Source of the DNA: an uncultured Paraprevotella sp.
Lineage (GTDB): Bacteria > Bacteroidota > Bacteroidia > Bacteroidales > Bacteroidaceae
Assembly: GCA_900766785.1 (NCBI GenBank)
Contig: CAAFWT010000153.1
Coordinates: 1-5,880, forward strand
DNA: 5,880 nucleotides
Direction of reading: 5' to 3'
Shown here: in pieces, positions 1-5,880 of the stretch
How the letters are laid out: the number at the start of each line of letters is the position of its first letter
Numbering within the stretch: position 1 is the first letter of the stretch
Program-made: the position numbers and the translations under genes
The notes under the pieces: model-generated
Seen by the model: only the letters and a program-made list of their open reading frames with translations
The model's database searches: none
Told to the model about the DNA's origin: nothing

Positions 1-9
1 TAGTTTCAT
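1..9 (-). CDS. Possible 5' end of a divergent gene (start codon only, truncated by window edge)
   Basis: Read on the minus strand, bases 9 to 1 give ATG AAA CTA (Met-Lys-Leu), which is a common beginning for exported or membrane proteins. It lies about 65-70 bases downstream of a well-spaced minus-strand promoter (82-112). The only other minus-strand ATG in the leader, at about base 63, meets a stop after two more codons, so base 9 is the first usable start. Only three codons are visible, so no product can be named. The true start could also lie outside the window. Confidence 0.3.
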
Positions 10-11
10 AA

Positions 12-70
12 ATCTGTTGTTATAATGCTTTTAATCTGTAGTGAAATTACGTTATTTATGCATCTGTTGT
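12..70. repeat. 9-bp direct repeat pair in the left control region
   Basis: The sequence ATCTGTTGT occurs at 12-20 and again at 62-70. Each copy is followed by TAT or CAT, so 11 of 12 bases match. Copies start 50 bp apart, about five helical turns, so they would lie on the same DNA face. Both fall in the predicted leader of the divergent minus-strand gene. They could be a regulator site or chance in AT-rich DNA; nothing in the window decides. Confidence 0.35.
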
Positions 71-71
71 C

Positions 72-86
72 ATTTGCGGTGCAAAT
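72..86. repeat. Short inverted repeat overlapping the divergent promoter
   Basis: ATTTGC (72-77) and GCAAAT (81-86) form a 6-bp inverted repeat around a 3-base GGT centre. It overlaps the minus-strand -7 box (82-89) and the expected transcription start just beyond it. That is a plausible place for an operator. The arm is partly made from the promoter box itself, so the symmetry may be incidental. Confidence 0.25.
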
Positions 87-112
87 ATACTAACTATTTG
101 TCAGTTATCAAC
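82..112 (-). promoter_or_regulatory. Bacteroidota-type -33/-7 promoter firing leftward
   Basis: On the minus strand, bases 89-82 read TATATTTG, an exact match to the Bacteroidota -7 consensus TAnnTTTG. Bases 112-109 read GTTG, three of four matching the -33 TTTG element, separated by exactly 19 bases (90-108), the usual spacing for the primary sigma factor of this phylum. Transcription would start near base 75-78 and run off the left edge, giving a leader of about 65-70 bases to the possible ATG at base 9. This is the best promoter match in the window. Confidence 0.5.
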
Positions 113-194
113 CCACACTGGGAATAAAAGTAGTATTATGGAACATGATTTAACGTTTTTATGTACACAGAGTATGATATTGGATAAAATGGCT

Positions 195-202
195 TAATTT
201 TG
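195..202 (+). promoter_or_regulatory. Candidate -7 box for the antiporter-peptidase unit
   Basis: TAATTTTG at 195-202 matches the Bacteroidota -7 consensus TAnnTTTG, 71 bases before the antiporter ATG. No TTTG-like -33 element sits 19-21 bases upstream (bases 171-175 read AGTAT), so the match rests on the -7 box alone. The predicted leader is about 65 bases and ends in an A/T-rich stretch without a Shine-Dalgarno sequence. No terminator or small gene was found between this box and base 274. Confidence 0.3.
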
Positions 203-273
203 TAGACCATAATAATATTTACGGCAGACATTTGTTTAAGCAAGCATACACATAAAGCGATATATATAGAAAT

Positions 274-1215
274 ATGATTCTGAAAGTCATTCTCTTGCTG
301 GTTGGCATCATCCTCGTACTCTGGGGTGCTGACAGATTTACTGACGGGGCTTCTGGATTGGCCCGTAAATGGAACGTAAGTGAACTGGTGATAGGTCTTA
401 CCATTGTGGCAGCGGGAACCAGTCTGCCTGAGTTTATGGTGAGCCTACTAAGTACCTTGCAGGGAAGTTCCGACATGAGTGTGGGTAACATTATCGGAAG
501 CAACATCTTCAATGGTCTGGCCATTCTGGGAGCATCTGCACTCATGATGCCTATTGTTGTGGATCGTTCCGTGCTGTTCAGAGACCTGCCGTATATGCTC
601 ATTGTCACTCTGATGCTCTTTCTGCTGGTATTCTTCGACGGACACATCACGCGGCTAGACGCTGCGCTCTTCATTGCCCTCTTTATCATATATCTCTCAT
701 ACACTTACCATGTGGCCATGAGCAACAGGAAGAGTGAAGAGAAGCAGAAGACAATGGAAGAGAAAACATCCTCATATGCCAAGTTGGTGCTGCAGATAGT
801 GGTGGGCATGACTGCTCTGGTCATAGGAGCACGTCTCATGGTAAGCCAGGGAGCAGAGATGGCACGCATATTGGGCGTGAGTGAGAGTATGATAGGACTC
901 ACCATCCTGGCAGGAGGAACCAGTCTGCCTGAGTTAGCCACAAGCATGATGGCTGCTCACAAGGGACGTGAAGGACTGGCCGTGGGCAATGTAATAGGTA
1001 GCAACGTGTTCAATATAGCAGGTATCCTGGGTGCATGTGCCATCATCCATCCCATGCAGGTAGAAGAGATAGCCATCACCGACTGGATAACCCTGGTGGG
1101 CAGTGGCATTCTGATATGGATTCTGTCCTTCACTCGCAACAAGATAGAGAAATATGAAGGAGCCTTGCTCTTGCTTTGCTTCTTCACGTATATGTTCCAC
1201 CTTATATGCAAATAA
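274..1215 (+). CDS. Calcium/sodium antiporter, NCX/YrbG (CaxA-like) family inner-membrane protein
   Basis: This is a 313-residue, almost wholly hydrophobic protein of the Na+/Ca2+ exchanger superfamily, expected to move Ca2+ or a similar cation across the inner membrane in exchange for Na+ or H+. Two homologous halves are visible. The alpha-1 repeat has GTSLPE at residues 48-53 and GNIIGSNIFN at 71-80; the alpha-2 repeat has GTSLPE at 215-220 and GNVIGSNVFN at 238-247. By family knowledge, Glu53 and Glu220 plus the nearby Thr/Ser and Asn residues line the ion sites. About ten membrane segments can be drawn (roughly 2-18, 35-60, 70-93, 105-121, 127-147, 168-190, 203-225, 236-257, 270-286, 294-311). 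A charged loop rich in Lys and Glu (about 149-167) joins the halves. Length is close to the bacterial family. The ATG at 274 is chosen because it begins directly with the first membrane helix. The stop is 2 bases before the peptidase start. The family call is firm; the transported ions are inferred. Confidence 0.93.
   Translation: MILKVILLLVGIILVLWGADRFTDGASGLARKWNVSELVIGLTIVAAGTSLPEFMVSLLSTLQGSSDMSVGNIIGSNIFNGLAILGASALMMPIVVDRSVLFRDLPYMLIVTLMLFLLVFFDGHITRLDAALFIALFIIYLSYTYHVAMSNRKSEEKQKTMEEKTSSYAKLVLQIVVGMTALVIGARLMVSQGAEMARILGVSESMIGLTILAGGTSLPELATSMMAAHKGREGLAVGNVIGSNVFNIAGILGACAIIHPMQVEEIAITDWITLVGSGILIWILSFTRNKIEKYEGALLLLCFFTYMFHLICK
415..935 (+). repeat. Exact 20-bp direct repeat encoding the two GTSLPE ion-site motifs
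   Basis: Bases 415-434 and 916-935 are identical over 20 bases and lie 501 bp (167 codons) apart in the same reading frame. They encode the Gly-Thr-Ser-Leu-Pro-Glu core of the alpha-1 and alpha-2 repeats. The identity stops at once on both sides. It reflects the ancient internal duplication of this family; exact synonymous identity is either chance from shared codon preference or recent homogenisation. Confidence 0.85.
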
Positions 1216-1217
1216 GT

Positions 1218-4200
1218 ATGTACAAGTCACTCATCAACAGATGTTTCCACGTAGTCATCATGCTCGCATGCAGCATGCTTTACGTTCAAGCCGCCGATGC
1301 TCCACTGTGGCTGCGTCCCGTACGCATCAGTCCTGACGGTCAGCAGATAGCTTTTGCTTACCAGGGAGATATCTACACGGTTCCCACGCAAGGAGGCACA
1401 GCACGCCAACTGACCACAAATCCTGCCTATGACAGCGAACCCACCTGGAGTCCAGACGGCAAGCATATAGCCTTCACGAGCGACCGTATGGGCAGTCTGG
1501 ATGTATACGTGATGGCTGCAGAAGGTGGTCCTGCCAAGCGACTGACCACACATAGCGGTGCAGAAAACGCAGCAGGATGGCTCGACAACAATACGGTACT
1601 CTTCAGCCGAGTAGGCCACCCAACCCCCAATGAGATCATCTTCCCAAACAGTTCCTTCAAGAAGACCTATTCCGTGAGCATCAACGGAGGACGTCAGACC
1701 CTCTTCTCGGCTCTGCCCATATCCAATCCGTGTGTGGGGAGGGACGGCTCTATTATATATAATAATGTAAAGGGATATGAGGACATCTGGCGCAAACATC
1801 ACACCAGCAGCATCACCCGTGAGGTGTGGAGCATGAAGGACGGTAAGTATGAACAGTTGACAGCCACCCACGTGGAGGTGCGCGACCCTCTGTGGAATCC
1901 CACAGGCAAGGGATTCTATTGCATTGACGAGGAAGACGGTACACTCAACGTGGCTCTGCGCACACCCGATGGCACTCGTCAGCAACTGACCCATTTTGCT
2001 GGTTCACCTGTCCGATACCTATCCGTATCCGACCAAGGGACACTCTGTTTCTCTTATGACGGTAATATCTACACGCTTGTTCCCGGAAGCGAGCCCAAGC
2101 TGGTCAGCGTGAACATCACAAGTGACAAAGAGCCTGTATCCTTACGCAAGAGTATAGTGAGACAAGGAGCCTCCAAGGTATGTGCATCAGCGGACGGCAA
2201 GCAGGTGGCTTTTATCCTGAATGGTGATGTGTATGTGACCGATGTGGAACATAAGACCACACGACAAGTGACCGACACGCCCGAGCGGGAACGTACCGTG
2301 AGCTTCCGTCCTGATGGCAAAGCCGTGGTTTACGATTCGGAACGGGATGGCATCTGGGGAATATATGAATGCGAAATCAAGGACGACAAAGAGAAGTCTT
2401 TTGCCTATTGTACCCAGACCGTGGAGCGCAGACTTACCGATGGGAAAACCACTTCCTTCCAGCCTGTATACAGTCCCGACGGCAAACAGATAGCTTATCT
2501 GGAAAACCGTACCACCATCAAGGTGATGAACCTGAAAAATGGACAGTCTCATGTGGTAATGGATGGCAAGTACACCTACAGCTATAGCGATGGTGACCAG
2601 TATTTTACCTGGAGTCCCGACAGCAAGTGGCTTCTGGCCGACTATATCGGTACTGCAGGATGGTGCATAGGTGATGTGGCCCTCCTGAGAGCAGACGGAA
2701 AGGGCGACCCCATCAATCTCACCCAGAGCGGATATTCCGACGGTAACCCCAGATGGGTAATGGGCGGACGAGCCATGATATTCCAGAGTGACCGTGCCGG
2801 CTATCGGGCTCACGGTTCGTGGGGTGCAGAACGTGACGCCTATGTCATGTTCTTCGATGCCAAAGCCTATGACGAGTTCCGCATGTCCAAGGAAGACATG
2901 GCCCTGCTGGAAGCTGACGAGAGCGAGAAGAAGAGCAAGAAGGACTCCACCAAGCAGGAAACCAAGGACCTGACATTTGACCTCAACAACCTGGAGACAC
3001 GCACCATCCGACTCACACCCTCGTCCACCAATCTGGGTGATGCACTCATGGACAGCAAGGGTACCAAACTCTATTTCATAGCACCCTATAATGGGAACAT
3101 GGCCTTATGGGTAAGAGACTTCAAGGAAGAACGAACCGAGATGAAGCTCCAGAATATTGGAACTGGTTCACTGCGACCTGACAAGGATCTGAAATACTGT
3201 TTCTTCACAGGAGGCGGCGGTAGCATCCAACGGCTCGAACTGGCCACATCGGCCATCAAGAATGTACCCTTTGAGACCTTCGCATCATATCGTACTCAAG
3301 AGGAGCAGGCCTGCCTGTTTGAACATATATGGAATCAGACCAAGGAGAAGCTCTATGACGTGAACATGAACGGAGCGCCCTGGGACTCTCTCTATACAGT
3401 CTACAAGAAGTTCCTGCCTCATATCAGCAATGGATATGACTTCAGCATCATGGCCAGCGAAATGCTGGGAGAGCTCAACGTTTCACATACGGGATGCCGA
3501 TTCTATCCCAATGGAAATGCTCTCTCTACGGCCGAACTGGGAGCCCTCTATGATGAGTCTTATAAGGGTGCGGGCGTTCGCCTCAACGAAATACTGCCAG
3601 GCGGTCCTCTGGATACCCATTCCGACATCAAGGCAGGAGATATCATTACTGCCATTGACGGACAGACCATAGAGGCAGGAGAGGATTTCCTGCCACTGCT
3701 GGCAGGCAAGGCTGGCGTACTGACCCGACTGACCCTCAAAGGACATAAAGAGGATGTGGTCATACGACCAATCTCTGCTCAAAAACAGATGACCCTACTC
3801 TACCGCCGCTGGGTACGCAGGAACACAGAGATGGTGGACAGCCTGTCGGGAGGCAGACTGGCCTACGTGCACATACAAGCAATGAACGGAGAGAGTTTCC
3901 ACGAACTCTATCGCACACTGCTGAGCGACAAGAACCGTCAGAAAGAGGCTGCCATCGTGGATACAAGACACAACGGAGGCGGATGGCTACACAACGATGT
4001 GTGTGAACTGCTCTCTGGCAAGCGAAGCATCAAATACATGCCACGCGGACAGTATATCGGTGACGACCCCTTCAACCGCTGGGTGAAACCCTCCTGCATG
4101 CTCATCTGTGAGGACAACTATTCCAATGCCCACGGTACCCCATGGCTGTACCACGAACTGGGTATAGGCAAACTGGTGGGTGCACCTGTGCCTGGTACCA

Positions 4201-4397
4201 TGACTGCTGTATGGTGGGAATCCATTGGCGACTATGTATTCGGCATACCTCAGGTGGGATCGATGGACAACAGAGGACAGTTGCTCGAAAACCAACAACT
4301 GGAGCCTGACATCAAATGCTTCCTGACGCCCGACAATTTGCTTCAGGGTAAGGATGCTCAGATAGAGCAGGCGGTGAAACTCTTGCTGAACAAATAA
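1218..4397 (+). CDS. Exported tricorn-like serine peptidase (beta-propeller, PDZ, S41 catalytic domain)
   Basis: This is a 1059-residue homologue of tricorn protease (family S41; the Thermoplasma enzyme has 1071 residues), expected to cut peptides or protein fragments. Residues 1-25 form a signal peptide with a basic start, hydrophobic core and likely cleavage after VQA, so it should act in the periplasm. TolB/PD40-type propeller blades follow, with markers at 37-46 (ISPDGQQIAF), 77-86 (WSPDGKHIAF), 363 (FRPDGK), 418-427 (YSPDGKQIAY) and 465 (WSPDSK). A Lys/Glu-rich segment covers about 556-582. The first catalytic half has GELNVSHTG with Ser756-His757. A PDZ domain spans about 784-855. The S41 core has DTRHNGGG at 915-922, the likely nucleophile Ser969 in NYSNAH, and Glu1024 in LLENQQLEPD. 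These match tricorn's Ser745/His746, Ser965 and Glu1023, so the enzyme looks active. ATG 1218 is chosen over the in-frame TTG at 1176 because it gives a clean signal peptide and avoids a 40-base overlap with the antiporter. No Shine-Dalgarno is seen; the 2-base gap suggests translational coupling. Substrate is unknown. Confidence 0.93.
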   Translation: MYKSLINRCFHVVIMLACSMLYVQAADAPLWLRPVRISPDGQQIAFAYQGDIYTVPTQGGTARQLTTNPAYDSEPTWSPDGKHIAFTSDRMGSLDVYVMAAEGGPAKRLTTHSGAENAAGWLDNNTVLFSRVGHPTPNEIIFPNSSFKKTYSVSINGGRQTLFSALPISNPCVGRDGSIIYNNVKGYEDIWRKHHTSSITREVWSMKDGKYEQLTATHVEVRDPLWNPTGKGFYCIDEEDGTLNVALRTPDGTRQQLTHFAGSPVRYLSVSDQGTLCFSYDGNIYTLVPGSEPKLVSVNITSDKEPVSLRKSIVRQGASKVCASADGKQVAFILNGDVYVTDVEHKTTRQVTDTPERERTVSFRPDGKAVVYDSERDGIWGIYECEIKDDKEKSFAYCTQTVERRLTDGKTTSFQPVYSPDGKQIAYLENRTTIKVMNLKNGQSHVVMDGKYTYSYSDGDQYFTWSPDSKWLLADYIGTAGWCIGDVALLRADGKGDPINLTQSGYSDGNPRWVMGGRAMIFQSDRAGYRAHGSWGAERDAYVMFFDAKAYDEFRMSKEDMALLEADESEKKSKKDSTKQETKDLTFDLNNLETRTIRLTPSSTNLGDALMDSKGTKLYFIAPYNGNMALWVRDFKEERTEMKLQNIGTGSLRPDKDLKYCFFTGGGGSIQRLELATSAIKNVPFETFASYRTQEEQACLFEHIWNQTKEKLYDVNMNGAPWDSLYTVYKKFLPHISNGYDFSIMASEMLGELNVSHTGCRFYPNGNALSTAELGALYDESYKGAGVRLNEILPGGPLDTHSDIKAGDIITAIDGQTIEAGEDFLPLLAGKAGVLTRLTLKGHKEDVVIRPISAQKQMTLLYRRWVRRNTEMVDSLSGGRLAYVHIQAMNGESFHELYRTLLSDKNRQKEAAIVDTRHNGGGWLHNDVCELLSGKRSIKYMPRGQYIGDDPFNRWVKPSCMLICEDNYSNAHGTPWLYHELGIGKLVGAPVPGTMTAVWWESIGDYVFGIPQVGSMDNRGQLLENQQLEPDIKCFLTPDNLLQGKDAQIEQAVKLLLNK

Positions 4398-4405
4398 CCA
4401 CACGC

Positions 4406-4450
4406 ATATGGGCTGCATCACCACATTTCTCCAAGTGATGCAGCCCATAT
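4406..4450 (+). terminator. Perfect 16-bp stem-loop, probable terminator of the antiporter-peptidase unit
   Basis: ATATGGGCTGCATCAC (4406-4421) pairs perfectly with 4435-4450 around a 13-base loop, starting 9 bases after the peptidase stop. Position and stem strength fit a transcription terminator. The expected T-run is missing: the bases after the stem read TGTAATCCTT, only moderately T-rich. It may therefore act partly as a 3'-end stabiliser. The minus-strand flank also lacks a T-run, so there is no strong sign of bidirectional use. Confidence 0.7.
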
Positions 4451-4600
4451 TGTAATCCTTCCTATCCATAGGTGGAAAAACATCACTTCCCGTATGCTGT
4501 ATCGGCTCCCAATATAAGCGCCAACACTCACAGAGCAAAAATAATACAAGAAAACTGTATGTTTTTGCAAAATCAGTGTCCATCGTATCATGAAAATATC

Positions 4601-4608
4601 TATATTTG
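4601..4608 (+). promoter_or_regulatory. Candidate -7 box for the MFS transporter gene
   Basis: TATATTTG at 4601-4608 matches the Bacteroidota -7 consensus TAnnTTTG, 85 bases before the MFS start codon. No TTTG sits at the usual 19-21 base spacing; the nearest (within TTTTTG, 4562-4567) is 33 bases upstream, which is too far. A start near 4612-4615 would give a leader of about 80 bases, A-rich just before the ATG. Apart from this box, 4451-4693 holds nothing I can recognise: no open frame with gene-like content, no tRNA and no strong hairpin. Confidence 0.45.
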
Positions 4609-4693
4609 CAAGGGAATAAGGCATATTCACCCTTACTGACACTATTTAACACGGAGAAATCCTCAAACAAAACAAAACTGCAACACAAAGACA

Positions 4694-5880
4694 ATGAACA
4701 CACAGAATCCTTCACCTCAGAAGATGAGCAATTACAGATGGGTCATCTGCGCCATGCTCTTCCTGGCCACCACCATCAATTACATGGACCGCCAAGTTCT
4801 TTCCCTGACCTGGAAAGATTTCATAGCTCCGGAATTCCATTGGACAGACAGCACCTATGGTGATGTGGCAGCCATCTTCTCGCTGGTATATGCAATAGCC
4901 AATCTGCTGAGTGGAAGATTCATGGACTGGATAGGCACTCGCAAGGGTTATCTGTGGGCCATAGGCATATGGTCTCTGGGAGCATGTCTGCATGCCGTAT
5001 GTGGACTGGCCACTATAGGATGGCTTGACCTGGGCGGACGTGAAGACCTGTTCTCGGCCACTGGTGCACTGGCGGTAAGCATTGCCAGTGTGAGTGCCTG
5101 GTTCTTCATCATTGCACGCATCATCCTGGCTGTGGGCGAGAGTGGTAATTTCCCTGCTGCCATCAAGGTTACAGCTGAATATTTCCCTCCCAAGGACAGA
5201 GCTTTCAGTACGAGTATATTCAACAGTGGTTCCACAATAGGTGCACTCATAGCACCGCTGAGCATTCCCCTGCTGGCCAGATATTTTCGCGACATGGGCA
5301 TAGGAGGAGGATGGGAGATGGCTTTCATCATCATCGGTGCATTGGGCTTCATATGGTTGGGACTTTGGCTATGGATATACAAGCGTCCTGAGGAATGTAA
5401 GCACGTCAACTCGCAGGAACTCTCATATATCAGACAGGGCATGGAGCAGCAGACGGAAGCCGAGGCAGCGCAGAAGGACTGTCAGCAAGAGGAGGAGCAG
5501 AGCATTCCTCTGAATCGCTTCTTGCGTCTGCCCCAGGCATGGGCCATATTCCTGGCCAAGATGGTCACAGATGGTGTATGGTGGTTCTTCCTGTTCTGGA
5601 CTCCCGCATACATCAGTGATGTGTACAACCTCAAGTCCGACAATCCCACAGCCATGATGCTCATCTTCGTGCTCTATGCCATCACCATGCTGTCCCTTTA
5701 TGGTGGCAAGTTGCCCACCATCATCATGCACCGTACGGGGCTGAATGCCTATGATGCACGTCTGAAGGCCATGTTTGCCTTCACCCTACTGCCCCTGCTC
5801 ACCCTGTTTGCCCAACCACTCGGAGCCATCAGTTATTGGTTTCCCGTCATTCTGATAGGTTTGGCAGGAGCATCTCATCA
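4694..5880 (+). CDS. MFS transporter, anion:cation symporter (hexuronate/ExuT-like) type, 3' end outside the window
   Basis: The reading frame is open from ATG 4694 to the window edge: 395 codons plus two bases, with no stop. It encodes a Major Facilitator inner-membrane carrier that probably imports a sugar acid such as a hexuronate with H+ or Na+. TM1 contains INYMDRQ (residues 28-34). The MFS loop 2-3 motif is GRFMDWIGTRKG (74-85). A family signature, GESGNFPAAIK (148-158), follows TM4 and leads into AEYFPPKDRA. The halves are joined by a hydrophilic loop (about 231-280) with a Gln/Glu-rich stretch at 249-269. A loop of about 25 residues (108-132) between TM3 and TM4 is longer than in enterobacterial ExuT; from memory Bacteroides homologues share it. 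About 40-100 residues should be missing. A second in-frame ATG at 4724 (Met11) is possible, but 4694 has an A-rich upstream region typical of this phylum. The exact substrate cannot be read from the sequence; galactonate, glucarate or sialic-acid-type carriers are alternatives. Confidence 0.88.
   Translation, partial: MNTQNPSPQKMSNYRWVICAMLFLATTINYMDRQVLSLTWKDFIAPEFHWTDSTYGDVAAIFSLVYAIANLLSGRFMDWIGTRKGYLWAIGIWSLGACLHAVCGLATIGWLDLGGREDLFSATGALAVSIASVSAWFFIIARIILAVGESGNFPAAIKVTAEYFPPKDRAFSTSIFNSGSTIGALIAPLSIPLLARYFRDMGIGGGWEMAFIIIGALGFIWLGLWLWIYKRPEECKHVNSQELSYIRQGMEQQTEAEAAQKDCQQEEEQSIPLNRFLRLPQAWAIFLAKMVTDGVWWFFLFWTPAYISDVYNLKSDNPTAMMLIFVLYAITMLSLYGGKLPTIIMHRTGLNAYDARLKAMFAFTLLPLLTLFAQPLGAISYWFPVILIGLAGASH

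Noticed and set aside
232..243. Near-palindrome TTGTTTAAGCAA in the antiporter leader as an operator
   Set aside because: Two of the twelve positions break symmetry, and such AT-rich near-palindromes are expected by chance. No second copy was seen.
219..704. 161-codon minus-strand open frame opposite the antiporter
   Set aside because: It is antisense to a well-supported membrane protein gene; its product is Ser/Arg/Met-rich with no recognisable domain. It is a shadow of the plus-strand codon pattern.
1176..1217. TTG at 1176 as the peptidase start
   Set aside because: It would add 14 residues (MLLHVYVPPYMQIS) in front of a clean signal peptide and overlap the antiporter by 40 bases. ATG 1218 fits better.
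1227..1994. 255-codon minus-strand open frame opposite the peptidase 5' half
   Set aside because: It lies entirely within the peptidase gene. The product shows no family motif, and its length is explained by the few stops in antisense frames of this codon usage.
2187..2813. 208-codon minus-strand open frame within the peptidase
   Set aside because: Antisense shadow with no promoter, no recognisable motif, and fully overlapped by the propeller-coding sequence.
4461..4472. CCTATCCATAGG small inverted repeat after the terminator
   Set aside because: Arms are only 5 bp with a 2-base centre; too short to call a regulatory site or hairpin.
4562..4567. TTTTTG as the -33 element for the MFS promoter
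   Set aside because: It is 33 bases from the -7 box at 4601, well outside the usual 19-21 base spacing.
3987..4715. 242-codon minus-strand open frame crossing the peptidase end, hairpin and MFS start
   Set aside because: It runs through the terminator hairpin and two unrelated genes, and the product has no coherent domain. A real gene here would conflict with both neighbours.
4606..4863. 85-codon plus-strand open frame before and within the MFS gene
   Set aside because: It overlaps the start of the MFS frame in another frame, and its product is low-complexity His/Ser/Pro-rich. The MFS frame has clear family motifs.

Overview
The window looks like ordinary chromosome from a Bacteroidota bacterium, probably a Bacteroidales member and perhaps Prevotella/Bacteroides-like. 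That placement is inferred from four things: several matches to the Bacteroidota -7 promoter box (TAnnTTTG), the absence of Shine-Dalgarno sequences before the starts (the leaders are A-rich instead), an exported tricorn-type S41 peptidase, and an ExuT-like MFS carrier with an insert that I recall from Bacteroides homologues. No search could be run, so genus and species are not claimed. I saw no RNA genes, insertion sequences, CRISPR arrays or phage genes.

Layout. Bases 1-273 are an AT-rich control region. A good minus-strand promoter (82-112) points off the left edge, toward a possible minus-strand gene that starts at base 9. A weaker plus-strand -7 box lies at 195-202. Bases 274-1215 encode a 313-residue Na+/Ca2+ exchanger-family membrane antiporter with two inverted alpha-repeats. 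Two bases later, at 1218-4397, comes a 1059-residue tricorn-like serine peptidase with a signal peptide, beta-propellers, a PDZ domain and an S41 catalytic domain. A perfect 16-bp stem-loop (4406-4450) probably ends this two-gene unit. Bases 4451-4693 are non-coding and carry a clear -7 box (4601-4608). From 4694 to the right edge runs the first 395 codons of an MFS transporter of the anion:cation symporter (hexuronate/ExuT-like) type, truncated by the window.

How they work together. The antiporter and peptidase are almost certainly co-transcribed. One handles cation exchange at the inner membrane; the other should degrade peptides or protein fragments in the cell envelope. I see no direct biochemical link, and the pairing may be only local gene order. 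The MFS carrier appears to be a separate transcription unit, likely the first gene of a sugar-acid uptake or catabolism locus continuing to the right. I did not find a convincing novel system. The most informative points are the export of a tricorn-like enzyme with all four catalytic residues retained, the Asn at the K+-determining position of the antiporter, and the divergent promoter at the left edge.
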